From: a bacterium
Lineage (GTDB): Bacteria; Cyanobacteriota; Vampirovibrionia; Gastranaerophilales; Gastranaerophilaceae
Direction: 5' to 3'
NCBI GenBank assembly: GCA_004558955.1
Contig: SFZC01000038.1
Coordinates: 1 to 15,533 of the forward strand
DNA: 15,533 nucleotides
Part shown: in pieces, positions 7,420 through 14,532 of the stretch
Layout of the letters: each line of letters starts with the position of its first letter
Numbering within the stretch: the stretch's first letter is position 1
Program-made: the position numbers and the translations under genes
The notes under the pieces: generated by a model
Database searches by the model: none
What the model saw: only the letters and a program-made list of their open reading frames with translations
What the model was told of the DNA's origin: nothing

Positions 7420-7992
7420 TTACTTTTTCAAATTCACAACGGTATAAGCATTAAAATCAACCGAGCCAAAAATTATTTTTAGCCCGTTCTCACCGACAGG
7501 TTCCCATTTTGCAAAAGAAATTGTTTCAGACCCAAAATCATCATTTGTTTCCGTAGCTGGGAATTTTGCCATAACATAATGTGCCTGATACAATTCCAAA
7601 CTGACCGAACCGTCTTCTTCTTTTACTCCTTTAACCTGATAGTGTCCGATAGGCAAAACTCCGTCCTCTAACTGAATTTCGGCAGGAATACACACTACAG
7701 GTAAACTGTCTTTGTTCGCTTGTTCTGATATTACTTCAGTTTCGTTACTTTGGTGAAATTCCTCACCTTTTGGTACTGTTTTCTTTCTTATTCGTTTATT
7801 TTTTTTATCTTCAAGTTGTTTGACAGTCTTTTCAAAATCTTCATCAGAAACACTTTTGTCCTGCCCATACATTTGTTGATCGGAATTCCAATTATCCCAC
7901 AAATCATCAGACACATCAACATCAACATCCGCACTATAACAGACATTAACGCAAAATAATATCAAAAACAGGAATAATAAAACCTTCTTCAT
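7420..7992 (-). CDS. Secreted protein with signal peptide, unknown function
   Basis: This 190-residue protein begins with a classic Sec signal peptide: KK, then a hydrophobic core (VLLFLFLILFCVNVC), then YSA with likely cleavage before DVDVDV. Cys18 lies within the signal region, but the sequence around it is not a good lipobox. The mature part begins with an acidic stretch (DVDVDVSDDLWDNWNSD), then a charged linker with KKNKRIRKK (about 70-110). The C-terminal ~90 residues (LPVVCIPAEIQLEDGVLPIGHYQVKG to AYTVVNLKK) look like a small beta-rich domain. It is probably exported to the periplasm or cell surface. No strong Shine-Dalgarno sequence precedes the ATG, and a promoter-like pair ends 7 bases before it. 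It lies downstream of the CNNM gene with a 55-base gap. I do not recognise the family. Confidence 0.75.
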   Translation of the reverse strand: MKKVLLFLFLILFCVNVCYSADVDVDVSDDLWDNWNSDQQMYGQDKSVSDEDFEKTVKQLEDKKNKRIRKKTVPKGEEFHQSNETEVISEQANKDSLPVVCIPAEIQLEDGVLPIGHYQVKGVKEEDGSVSLELYQAHYVMAKFPATETNDDFGSETISFAKWEPVGENGLKIIFGSVDFNAYTVVNLKK

Positions 7993-7999
7993 ACTTACT

Positions 8000-8027
8000 A
8001 TAATAACGACAGTTTAGAAAAAGTAAA
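8000..8027 (-). promoter_or_regulatory. Possible promoter placed for a leaderless transcript
   Basis: On the minus strand TTTACT (8022-8027), 16 bases and TATTAT (8000-8005) end 7 bases before the ATG at 7992. The transcript would start at or next to the start codon, which fits the absence of a ribosome site. In an AT-rich genome this could be chance. Confidence 0.3.
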
Positions 8028-8047
8028 CCCAATATTTGTATGAAAAA

Positions 8048-9391
8048 TTATTCTTCTATCGTCTCGTCAGATTGCGGTTTATCATGAACTACCAAAAGTT
8101 TAGTAATTCTAACTCCGTCCAATTCTTTTACAGTAAAGGTAAACTCATCGTATTTAACAAAATCGTCAACAACCGCCAAGCGTCCGAGTTCTTTCACAAC
8201 AAACCCTGCAACGGTATCAACATCATCTGTTTTAAATCGGTCTTCAGGAATATCGAAATACTCGGCAAGTTCATCTAATCTCATCATACCGTTTACCAAA
8301 AAGTGGTTAGGTTTAATTTCGGTAATATCAGTTTCGACTTCTTCGTCAAATTCATCCTGAACATCACCGAAGATTTCTTCAAAAACGTCTTCCAATGTAA
8401 TAATGCCCGAAGTTCCGCCAAATTCGTCAACAACGACAGCCATTTGACCTTTATTTTTCTTAAATTCACGAACCAAATTATCAAGAGTTATAGTTTCTGG
8501 AACCAGCAAAATCTTTCTTTGCAAAGACTTAATTGGGCAGGTTTTATCTTCAATCGCAAGAGAATACAAATCCTTAACGTGAATTAACCCAGTAATATGA
8601 TCAATATCGCCATCATAAACAGGATAACGTGTATATTGGCTTTCTTTTGCAAGTTTATTCAACTCTTCCATAGGCATGTCGATAGGGACACAAACCATAT
8701 CCGTTCTCGGAATCATAACTTCACGAGCGGTCAAATCAGAGAAATTGAACATATTGTGAAGCATATCTTTTTCGGTTTCATTCAAAACACCTTCATCATA
8801 ACTTGTATCTACCAACAAGTCCAAATCTTCAATAGTATGAACAACTCTCGTATTATTAGACGGAACTCTTAACAATCTCAAAATGCCGTTACAAGACACA
8901 TTTAATATCCAGACAAACGGTTTTGAAATCGTCATAAACAAGTTCATCGGCTTTGCAACATACAAAGAAATCTTTTCAGGATATTGCAATGCAATACATT
9001 TTGGGACTTGTTCCCCGATAACAACATGTAAAAATGTAATTACCAAAAAAGCAACAACCGCAGTAACAGGTGCTAAATACAAGTGCATTGAAGGAAAGTG
9101 TGCCATTAAAGGCTTCAACATCAATTCAATGGTCGGCGAACCGAACCAACCAATACCGATACTTGCAATCGTAACCCCGACTTGAACGGCAGCGATAAAG
9201 AAATTCATATCTTCTAATGCCTTCAAAGCCAATTTAGCCTCGACATTACCGTCTTTTGTAAGTTGTTCGATTTTAACTTTTCTTGAACGAACAATCGCAA
9301 ATTCTGCAGCTACAAAGAACGCATTGACTAACAACAATATAAAAACAATTATCCAATTGGAAATTATAATTCCGGGACTTGGGTCACTCAT
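8048..9391 (-). CDS. CNNM/HlyC-CorC family membrane protein with CBS pair
   Basis: This 447-residue protein follows the standard three-part plan of the family often annotated as hemolysin or magnesium/cobalt efflux. A CNNM (DUF21) membrane domain (about 1-190) has four hydrophobic stretches: ISNWIIVFILLLVNAFFVAAE, FFIAAVQVGVTIASIGIG, APVTAVVAFLVITFLHVVIGEQVPK and LFMTISKPFVWILNV. A CBS pair (about 205-335) includes REVMIPRTDMV and VVVDEFGGTSGIITLEDVFEEIFG. A C-terminal CorC_HlyC domain (about 350-430) follows. The likely role is Mg2+ export or homeostasis, with CBS domains sensing nucleotides; hemolysis is not implied. The ATG at 9391 (MSDPSPG) is chosen because AGAGGA precedes it by 10 bases and a strong promoter lies just upstream. 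A GTG further upstream at 9490 would put 33 extra codons across the promoter. Confidence 0.92.
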   Translation of the reverse strand: MSDPSPGIIISNWIIVFILLLVNAFFVAAEFAIVRSRKVKIEQLTKDGNVEAKLALKALEDMNFFIAAVQVGVTIASIGIGWFGSPTIELMLKPLMAHFPSMHLYLAPVTAVVAFLVITFLHVVIGEQVPKCIALQYPEKISLYVAKPMNLFMTISKPFVWILNVSCNGILRLLRVPSNNTRVVHTIEDLDLLVDTSYDEGVLNETEKDMLHNMFNFSDLTAREVMIPRTDMVCVPIDMPMEELNKLAKESQYTRYPVYDGDIDHITGLIHVKDLYSLAIEDKTCPIKSLQRKILLVPETITLDNLVREFKKNKGQMAVVVDEFGGTSGIITLEDVFEEIFGDVQDEFDEEVETDITEIKPNHFLVNGMMRLDELAEYFDIPEDRFKTDDVDTVAGFVVKELGRLAVVDDFVKYDEFTFTVKELDGVRITKLLVVHDKPQSDETIEE

Positions 9392-9419
9392 CCTTAATCT
9401 ATCCTCTTTTACTATGCCA

Positions 9420-9448
9420 ATTATAATATCATCGTATAAAAAAAGCAA
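9420..9448 (-). promoter_or_regulatory. Strong sigma-70 promoter of the CNNM gene
   Basis: On the minus strand TTGCTT (9443-9448) is followed after exactly 17 bases by TATAAT (9420-9425), a perfect -10 box. The expected start near 9413 gives a leader of about 22 bases with AGAGGA inside. This decides the gene start at 9391. Confidence 0.75.
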
Positions 9449-9490
9449 GTCTTGACTAAACCTGCAACTTCTTTGAGTAAAAATTTTCAC

Positions 9491-9535
9491 ACAAAAAAAG
9501 AGAAAGCCCGAAACTTATATTCTAGCTTTCTCTTT
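9491..9535 (-). terminator. Intrinsic terminator of the glucose-6-phosphate isomerase gene
   Basis: A perfect 11-base-pair stem (AAAGAGAAAGC at 9497-9507 with its complement at 9525-9535) has a 17-base loop. On the minus strand it is followed by TTTT within a TTTTTTT run, then GTG. It lies about 25 bases after the pgi stop codon and isolates the CNNM promoter. Confidence 0.85.
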
Positions 9536-9559
9536 CTAATATTATATGTTGTTCATTTC

Positions 9560-10858
9560 CTATTTAGAAATTCTACCCGGAACAACAACTCCGCCTTTCA
9601 AATTTTTCTTATAAAATTCAACGTGCGGTTGAAGAACACTGTCCAAAACTTCAGGAAGTTCTCTGCCTGAAACAACAGCTTCAACGATTTCCTGATAAAC
9701 AGTAGCAAATGCTCTTAATTGAGTCATTGCACCTGCAGCAGCAGGGGTCAAGCCCATATTAGAAGTTTCAACAACTTCTTTAAAGAAAGCTCCGGTGATT
9801 TCATAAGATTTTGTCAAAGCATCAATATAGCTTGCTGCGTTTTCTGAACATACACCATTATCAGAAGGAACTGTCAACGCAAAAACTAATTTGTTTGCAG
9901 GATTGAAGTGTGCTTCTGCTGAGTGGTGCATTGCATCAGGTACTTTTGCAACTTGTTTCAATGTATCTTTTACTGATTCGTTTTGCATTTGAGCATGCCA
10001 ATAAACTGTATTTTCAAACATTGACCCCATATATTGGTGAACAGAAGCTTCGATACCGTTCAATTTTGCATCAGCCCAGAAGATACCTTCTTTCAAAGCA
10101 TCATTAATTTCCAAATCTTCTGATAAAGACTGAGCGGAAACTTCTTGAGCAGAATTTAACAAAGTAATCAAATCTTCTTTTGGCATACCTGCCCAAACCA
10201 AAGTGAACAAAGCGTGGTCATCAAATGCTGAAAATCTACCGCCAACATCATCGTGAATGAACAAATCACCCAACCAACCGTTAGCAATAGAGGTTCTTCT
10301 CAATTCACTTTTTTCACTGTTAGCATCAGTTACTGCAATAAAGTGTTTTGCTGCTGATTTTTTAGCATCTTCTTCTGATTGACCTTTTGCCATATAAGCA
10401 TCAATCAACATTTGTTGAACTCTCAAAAATCCATCTTTTGTTTCAAATGTAGAACCTGATTTTGATGCAATCATGAAGTTGGAAGAAGTTACATCACCAA
10501 GTCTGTGCATAAATCTTGCCAAACTGATTGAATCAACATCAGAATAAAAATCAACTACATCATGGCAAACATTCAAACCGTTGATACCCAACATGTGTTC
10601 AACAGTGTGTTTTGAACCGCCAATACCCATAACGCTCAACTTTTTAGCACCTGTTTGAGCCTTGAAAGTTTCAACCATAGAATAAAGTTCATCTACTCTT
10701 TTTAGTTGTTCTTGAGGTAAATTAACCCAGTTTAAAAATTTACCCGCTTTGTTTGCTCTTAATGCAAATTCTTTTACAAATTCAGATGTTTTTGAAGCAT
10801 ATTTTGAAAAATCAACACCTGAAAAACTTGTTTTTACTGATGAATTTTTTGTTAACAT
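9560..10858 (-). CDS. pgi: Glucose-6-phosphate isomerase, divergent
   Basis: This glycolytic enzyme interconverts glucose-6-phosphate and fructose-6-phosphate. It has two SIS sugar-phosphate folds: MGIGGSKHT (77-85), ASKSGSTFET (131-140, phosphate loop), the PGI signature VGGRFSAF (205-212) and a region with MHHSAEAH (310-317). At 432 residues it is at the short end for the family. Some usual motifs are altered. The Glu of the ESNGK motif may be Glu294 in QNESVKD, and the usual C-terminal QxGVELGK block with the catalytic Lys is not recognisable. The ATG at 10858 (MLTKNSS) has AAAAAAGGAGAG just before it; 36 more open codons upstream are rejected. It has its own terminator, and a divergent gene starts 115 bases upstream. 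The function is likely but the divergence is notable. Confidence 0.85.
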   Translation of the reverse strand: MLTKNSSVKTSFSGVDFSKYASKTSEFVKEFALRANKAGKFLNWVNLPQEQLKRVDELYSMVETFKAQTGAKKLSVMGIGGSKHTVEHMLGINGLNVCHDVVDFYSDVDSISLARFMHRLGDVTSSNFMIASKSGSTFETKDGFLRVQQMLIDAYMAKGQSEEDAKKSAAKHFIAVTDANSEKSELRRTSIANGWLGDLFIHDDVGGRFSAFDDHALFTLVWAGMPKEDLITLLNSAQEVSAQSLSEDLEINDALKEGIFWADAKLNGIEASVHQYMGSMFENTVYWHAQMQNESVKDTLKQVAKVPDAMHHSAEAHFNPANKLVFALTVPSDNGVCSENAASYIDALTKSYEITGAFFKEVVETSNMGLTPAAAGAMTQLRAFATVYQEIVEAVVSGRELPEVLDSVLQPHVEFYKKNLKGGVVVPGRISK

Positions 10859-10958
10859 TGATTTCTCTCCTTTTTTAGTACAATCTTCGCTAACATTGTA
10901 ATATAAACAAATATATAAGTCGATAAATATTTTCAAAAATAGACATGTGGCTATTATT

Positions 10959-10967
10959 TGATACAAT
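10959..10967 (+). promoter_or_regulatory. Extended -10 element, leaderless start for the DUF4145-like gene
   Basis: TGATACAAT (TG, one base, TACAAT at 10962-10967) ends 6 bases before the ATG at 10974, so transcription would begin at the start codon. There is no Shine-Dalgarno sequence. No good -35 box is seen, as expected for extended -10 promoters. Confidence 0.45.
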
Positions 10968-10973
10968 TAAAAT

Positions 10974-11672
10974 ATGGCTACAAATTTTGATTTTCTAAAA
11001 AATACGGACGTTAATTTATACGATATAATTTCAGATGCCGAAAAACTCTATCGTGATGAATATTTTGAGCAATGTATAACTCAAACAAGACGATTTGCCG
11101 AAAATGTTTGCAAAAATGTTCTCGGTAAAAAACGCACGACAGAAGAAACTTTTGACCAAATGTTGGCAACCCTGAAAGACAATTCGCAAGGCTCCGAACA
11201 AGAAAAAGAATTTATAGACGATTTGTATTTTCTGAAAAAATGCGGAAATTTATCCGTCCACTCCTCAACCGTTAAACAAAGCGGAACAAACGCTCTTGAA
11301 TGTCTGCAACGAGCCTTTGAAGTTGCAATAAATTATACGGTTTACAATAAAAAAGGGAGTAAAGACACTCTAAATCTTCACTATGACATTAAACTTTTGG
11401 CAACTGGCAAAAAGGAGAAAAACCTTGATCAAAAATACCAAAAAGCAGAAGAGGCTGCAAAGAAAAAGAATATAAATCAAACCAAAAAATCAACTAAAAC
11501 AAGCAGTAAAACGGGAAAATCAAAAACTTCCACTAAACCGAAAAAGAAGACAAAACAGCAATCCTCAATAAAGTCCGTTCCGAAAAAGAAAAAACATTCT
11601 CTATATTGGATTATTGTTGAGTTTTTCTCACTAATTGCATTCGGACTTGTAATTTATTTATTGTTAAAGTAA
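10974..11672 (+). CDS. DUF4145-like protein with Lys-rich linker and C-terminal membrane anchor
   Basis: The product has 232 residues. The N-terminal ~125 (FDFLKNTDVNLYDIISDAEKLYRDEYFEQCITQTRRFAENVCKNVLG, then FIDDLYFLKKCGNLSVHSS) resemble the DUF4145 helical fold. That fold is found at the N-terminus of some type I restriction subunits and as a stand-alone domain. Residues ~140-205 are a Lys/Thr/Ser linker, and SLYWIIVEFFSLIAFGLVIYLLL (~209-231) is a single membrane helix at the very end, so the protein is probably tail-anchored with the domain in the cytoplasm. No enzyme residues are visible; a nucleic-acid-linked or scaffolding role is only inferred. It is divergent from pgi, convergent with the isomerase-domain gene, and has no ribosome site. 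No restriction or defence genes are nearby. Confidence 0.75.
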   Translation: MATNFDFLKNTDVNLYDIISDAEKLYRDEYFEQCITQTRRFAENVCKNVLGKKRTTEETFDQMLATLKDNSQGSEQEKEFIDDLYFLKKCGNLSVHSSTVKQSGTNALECLQRAFEVAINYTVYNKKGSKDTLNLHYDIKLLATGKKEKNLDQKYQKAEEAAKKKNINQTKKSTKTSSKTGKSKTSTKPKKKTKQQSSIKSVPKKKKHSLYWIIVEFFSLIAFGLVIYLLLK

Positions 11673-11690
11673 GAAACAGATAACACTGTC

Positions 11691-11742
11691 GGCATAGCAA
11701 TGCATACCTACATTTTGCGGGATTATTACTCAAATGTATGCC
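11691..11742. repeat. Intergenic imperfect palindrome between convergent genes
   Basis: GGCATA (11691-11696) pairs with TATGCC (11737-11742), and inside it ACATTT (11710-11715) pairs with AAATGT (11732-11737). These two pairings share T11737, so they are alternatives at that base. There is no T run. GGCATAG...CCTAC resembles the palindrome at 12863-12885 on the other side of the isomerase gene, which suggests a small dispersed repeat or a weak two-way terminator. Confidence 0.35.
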
Positions 11743-11769
11743 CTGCTCAACATGAACAATAACTTAACG

Positions 11770-12837
11770 TTATTTCACAACTTTATTCAACCCGTGAGGT
11801 TTATCGACATTGCGGTGAAGTCTTTGGGCAATTTCAAGTGCCAACAACTGGATTAGCACGGTAAGTGCAAAAGTTTTAACCAACGGACTATCACATTCGA
11901 CATTTATATTAAATGCTGATTTAACCTGATTTGTGCGATTTCCGATTACACAAATCGGCGGATTATAACTGTTTTTAATTTTCTCTAAGTTTTTAATCGC
12001 AGGATATGTAATATCACTGTTTGCAATATAAAACAAAACTGATTTTTTTGTATTCAACACAGCAACATGACCGTGCATATATTCACCTAAAATCGCTGAA
12101 GTTGCGTTCAGATAAGAGGTTTCTTTAATTTTCAAAGAAGCTTCTTTTGCCAAAGCGTACGCTTTTCCGTCTGCCGTCATCACAACATTTTTGAATTTTG
12201 ACACAAACCTTGCCAAACTTTTAACTTGCGGACGTTTTTCGTAAGCAAGCTCAACAAAATGCGGAATAGTTTTAACATCTTCCACAATAGCGTGAACGTC
12301 AAAAGATTTAATCTGTGCAAATTTTATAGCCAAAAGAGTTACGCACATCAACTGAGAAGTGAATGATTTTGTCGCCGCAATACTTCTTTCTTCCCCCGCA
12401 AGACAAGCGATTTTATAATCTGAGGCATTCCAAATTGTCGAGTTTTCTTTATTTGTTATCGCTAAAGTTTTAACACCAAATTCTTTCGCTTTTTCTAACG
12501 CACTGTTAGTATCTGTCGTTTCTCCCGATTGAGTAATAAAGACATACAACAGTTGCTCATTGTGAGCGATTGTGTCTTCCAACAAAAATTCACTTGAATA
12601 CACCGCTCTTGCTTCAATTTTGGAAATTGAACCCAAAATATCTGCGGCGTATCTTGCACAATGGTAAGAAGAACCGCTTGCTACAAGAATAATTCTGTTT
12701 ATATTTTCGGGAACTTCAATATTTATGCCGTTATCTTCGGCAATATAAGCCTCAATCAAACCTTGTAAAATCTTTGATTGAACAAGAATTTCAGATTCCA
12801 TACAACATTTTTTTCTTCTTGAAAATAAATTAAACAT
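11770..12837 (-). CDS. Stand-alone GlmS-type isomerase (two SIS domains, no glutaminase)
   Basis: The 355 residues match the C-terminal half of glucosamine-6-phosphate synthase. They contain VASGSSYHCARYAA (52-65), ITQSGETTDTNSAL (101-114), ATKSFTSQL (155-163), KEASLKIKETSYL (231-243) and the tail NVDKPHGLNKVVK. Equivalents of the known GlmS isomerase residues Glu488, His504 and Lys603 are present as Glu239, His255 and Lys352. The N-terminal Cys-dependent glutaminase domain is absent. It may be an ammonia-using glucosamine-6-phosphate deaminase/isomerase (NagB-II type) or another sugar-phosphate isomerase. The usual HGP is HGH here. The ATG at 12837 (MFNLFSRR) has AAGGA 8 bases before it; an ATG ten codons upstream lies inside a terminator hairpin and is rejected. 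It follows gatB on the same strand. Confidence 0.85.
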   Translation of the reverse strand: MFNLFSRRKKCCMESEILVQSKILQGLIEAYIAEDNGINIEVPENINRIILVASGSSYHCARYAADILGSISKIEARAVYSSEFLLEDTIAHNEQLLYVFITQSGETTDTNSALEKAKEFGVKTLAITNKENSTIWNASDYKIACLAGEERSIAATKSFTSQLMCVTLLAIKFAQIKSFDVHAIVEDVKTIPHFVELAYEKRPQVKSLARFVSKFKNVVMTADGKAYALAKEASLKIKETSYLNATSAILGEYMHGHVAVLNTKKSVLFYIANSDITYPAIKNLEKIKNSYNPPICVIGNRTNQVKSAFNINVECDSPLVKTFALTVLIQLLALEIAQRLHRNVDKPHGLNKVVK

Positions 12838-12852
12838 CAAACTGTTCCTTCC

Positions 12853-12881
12853 GAAAAAATAAGGCATAGAAACTCTATGCC
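12853..12881 (-). terminator. Intrinsic terminator after gatB
   Basis: GGCATAGA (12863-12870) and TCTATGCC (12874-12881) form a perfect 8-base-pair stem with a 3-base loop. On the minus strand it is followed directly by TTATTTTTT. It lies between the gatB stop and the start of the isomerase gene, 16 bases before that ATG, so it would end or attenuate read-through into that gene. Confidence 0.7.
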
Positions 12882-12899
12882 CTACTTTTTATAAACTGA

Positions 12900-14345
12900 T
12901 TAACCGATAATTTCTTTTAACAATTCGTTTACTGTTTTCGGATTAGCACGGCCTTTAGTTTCTTTCATAACTTGACCGACAAAGAATCCTAAAAGATTTG
13001 TTTTACCGTTTTTGTAAGCCTCAACTTGGTTTGGATTTGCATCAACTACCTTTTGAACAATTGCCTTAATTGCACCTTCATCGGTAATTTGGCTCAAGCC
13101 TTTCTTTTCAACAATAACAGATGCTTTTGTACCGTCCTTCATCATTTCAATAATAATTTGTTTACCGATATTATTTGAAATTGTGCCTTTTTCAATCAAT
13201 GAAATCAGTTCAGCCAAGTTTTCAGGAGTTAATTTAGTATCGGTAATTTCAATATGGTCTTCTTTCAAATATGCTGAAATTTCACCCATAATGAAGTTTA
13301 CGGCGATTTTCGGAGTTGCTCCGAGTTCAAGAACTTTATCAAAGAACAAGGCAAGACCCATTTGCTCTACAATTACATTTGCATCGTATTCGCTAAGTCC
13401 GAGACCTTGATATCTTGCACGTTTTTGAGCCGGCAATTCAGGCATGCTGTCTTTAATACGTTGTACCCATTCTCTTGAAATTTCAAGCGGCATCAAATCA
13501 GGTTCAGGGAAGTATCTGTAATCGTGAGCATCTTCTTTGCCTCTCATCGAACGGGTTTCACGAGAATTATCGTCCCATAATCGTGTTTCTTGTACAACTT
13601 CGCCACCTTCTTCAACGATTTCGATTTGTCTGTCGATTTCGTACTCAATAGCACGTTGCAAAGCAGAGAAGCTGTTTACGTTCTTAATTTCTGCTCTTGT
13701 CCCGAATTTTGTTGAACCTTTAGGCATAATTGAGATATTCGCATCACACCTCATTGAACCTTCTTCCAAGTTACCGTCACAAACACCGATATAACGAACA
13801 ATATCTCTCAATTCTTCCATATAATTTTTTGCTTCTTCAGAACTTCTCATATCAGGTTCTGATACGATTTCAAGAAGCGGAGTTCCTGCTCTGTTCAAGT
13901 CAACAAGTGAATAGCTTGAACCAGCCAACCCGTCAGCACCAACGTGAACAAGTTTTCCTGCATCTTCTTCAAGATGAGCTCTTGTAATACCAATTCTTTT
14001 ACCGTTGATATCTAGATGACCGTTGATACAAATAGGTTCATCATATTGAGAAATCTGATAACCTTTCGGTAAGTCAGGATAAAAATACTGTTTTCTGTCG
14101 AATTTACATCTTGAAGGGATTTCACAATTCAATGCTAAACCTGTCAAAATACCCATATTAACAACTTCTTTATTCAAAACAGGTAAAACTCCCGGCATAC
14201 CTAATGTAATAGGACTTGTTAAGCTGTTAGGTTCTTGTCCGAATTCGTTTTTATCCGGAGCAAAAATTTTAGTTTTTGTTTTTAACTGAGCATGAACTTC
14301 AAGTCCGATAACGACTTCATACTTATCTCTTAATTCTTTATCCAT
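12900..14345 (-). CDS. gatB: Aspartyl/glutamyl-tRNA amidotransferase subunit B
   Basis: GatB is the kinase/amidotransferase subunit of GatCAB, which converts Glu-tRNA(Gln) (or Asp-tRNA(Asn)) to the amide form in organisms lacking the matching synthetase. The 481 residues are full length. The N-terminal catalytic domain starts with YEVVIGLEVHAQLKTKTKIF (9-28), followed by FYPDLPKGYQISQYD and the signature DLNRAGTPLLEIVSEPDMRS, then EEGSMRCDANIS and DYRYFPEPDL. The C-terminal YqeY-like tRNA-binding domain ends PKTVNELLKEIIG. AAGGAG lies 9 bases before the ATG. gatA and gatC are not in the window, so the operon is split. A terminator hairpin separates it from the downstream isomerase gene. Confidence 0.97.
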   Translation of the reverse strand: MDKELRDKYEVVIGLEVHAQLKTKTKIFAPDKNEFGQEPNSLTSPITLGMPGVLPVLNKEVVNMGILTGLALNCEIPSRCKFDRKQYFYPDLPKGYQISQYDEPICINGHLDINGKRIGITRAHLEEDAGKLVHVGADGLAGSSYSLVDLNRAGTPLLEIVSEPDMRSSEEAKNYMEELRDIVRYIGVCDGNLEEGSMRCDANISIMPKGSTKFGTRAEIKNVNSFSALQRAIEYEIDRQIEIVEEGGEVVQETRLWDDNSRETRSMRGKEDAHDYRYFPEPDLMPLEISREWVQRIKDSMPELPAQKRARYQGLGLSEYDANVIVEQMGLALFFDKVLELGATPKIAVNFIMGEISAYLKEDHIEITDTKLTPENLAELISLIEKGTISNNIGKQIIIEMMKDGTKASVIVEKKGLSQITDEGAIKAIVQKVVDANPNQVEAYKNGKTNLLGFFVGQVMKETKGRANPKTVNELLKEIIG

Positions 14346-14446
14346 TTATCATATCTCCTTATTTGTTTTCATGTTACCACAAATATCAAAAATTTATCTA
14401 AAAATTTTTCTCTTTGCCCTTTTAGAACAATAAAAACATGGTAAAT

Positions 14447-14476
14447 TTTTGTAACAATTTTGGCGTTTTGTAACAA
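14447..14476 (+). promoter_or_regulatory. Direct repeats TTTTGTAACAA, 19-base period
   Basis: TTTTGTAACAA occurs at 14447-14457 and again at 14466-14476, in the 187-base divergent region between gatB and the small gene at 14533. The word matches the arms of the inverted repeat at 2544-2567. It lies about 24 bases upstream of the AT-rich TATATAAG element that could be the -10 of the small gene, as expected for an activator site. A further ATGTTAC sits at 14371-14377, close to the gatB start. No clear promoter for gatB was found. Confidence 0.35.
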
Positions 14477-14532
14477 AATTTTAAGAAAAAATACGTTTAT
14501 ATAAGTAAGGGAAAATATAAGGAACCGCAAAA

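Noticed and set aside
7915..7935. Short tandem repeat encoding DVDVDV as a microsatellite or phase-variation tract
   Set aside because: Only three imperfect 6-base units are present and they are explained by an acidic stretch after the signal peptide; slippage would also keep the frame.
9391..9490. Upstream GTG start for the CNNM protein giving 33 extra residues
   Set aside because: The extension crosses a TTGCTT-17-TATAAT promoter, while the ATG at 9391 has its own ribosome site and begins where family members usually begin.
10859..10966. 36 extra N-terminal residues on glucose-6-phosphate isomerase
   Set aside because: A strong AAAGGAGAG lies just before the ATG at 10858, and the extra stretch is AT-rich, hydrophobic sequence typical of an untranslated region.
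10974..11672. An antiphage or restriction system around the DUF4145-like gene
   Set aside because: Neighbours are pgi and a GlmS-type isomerase; there is no nuclease, methylase, helicase or toxin-like gene.
12838..12899. A glmS-type ribozyme upstream of the isomerase gene
   Set aside because: The gap is only 62 bases, filled by a terminator hairpin and a ribosome site; there is no room for the ribozyme.
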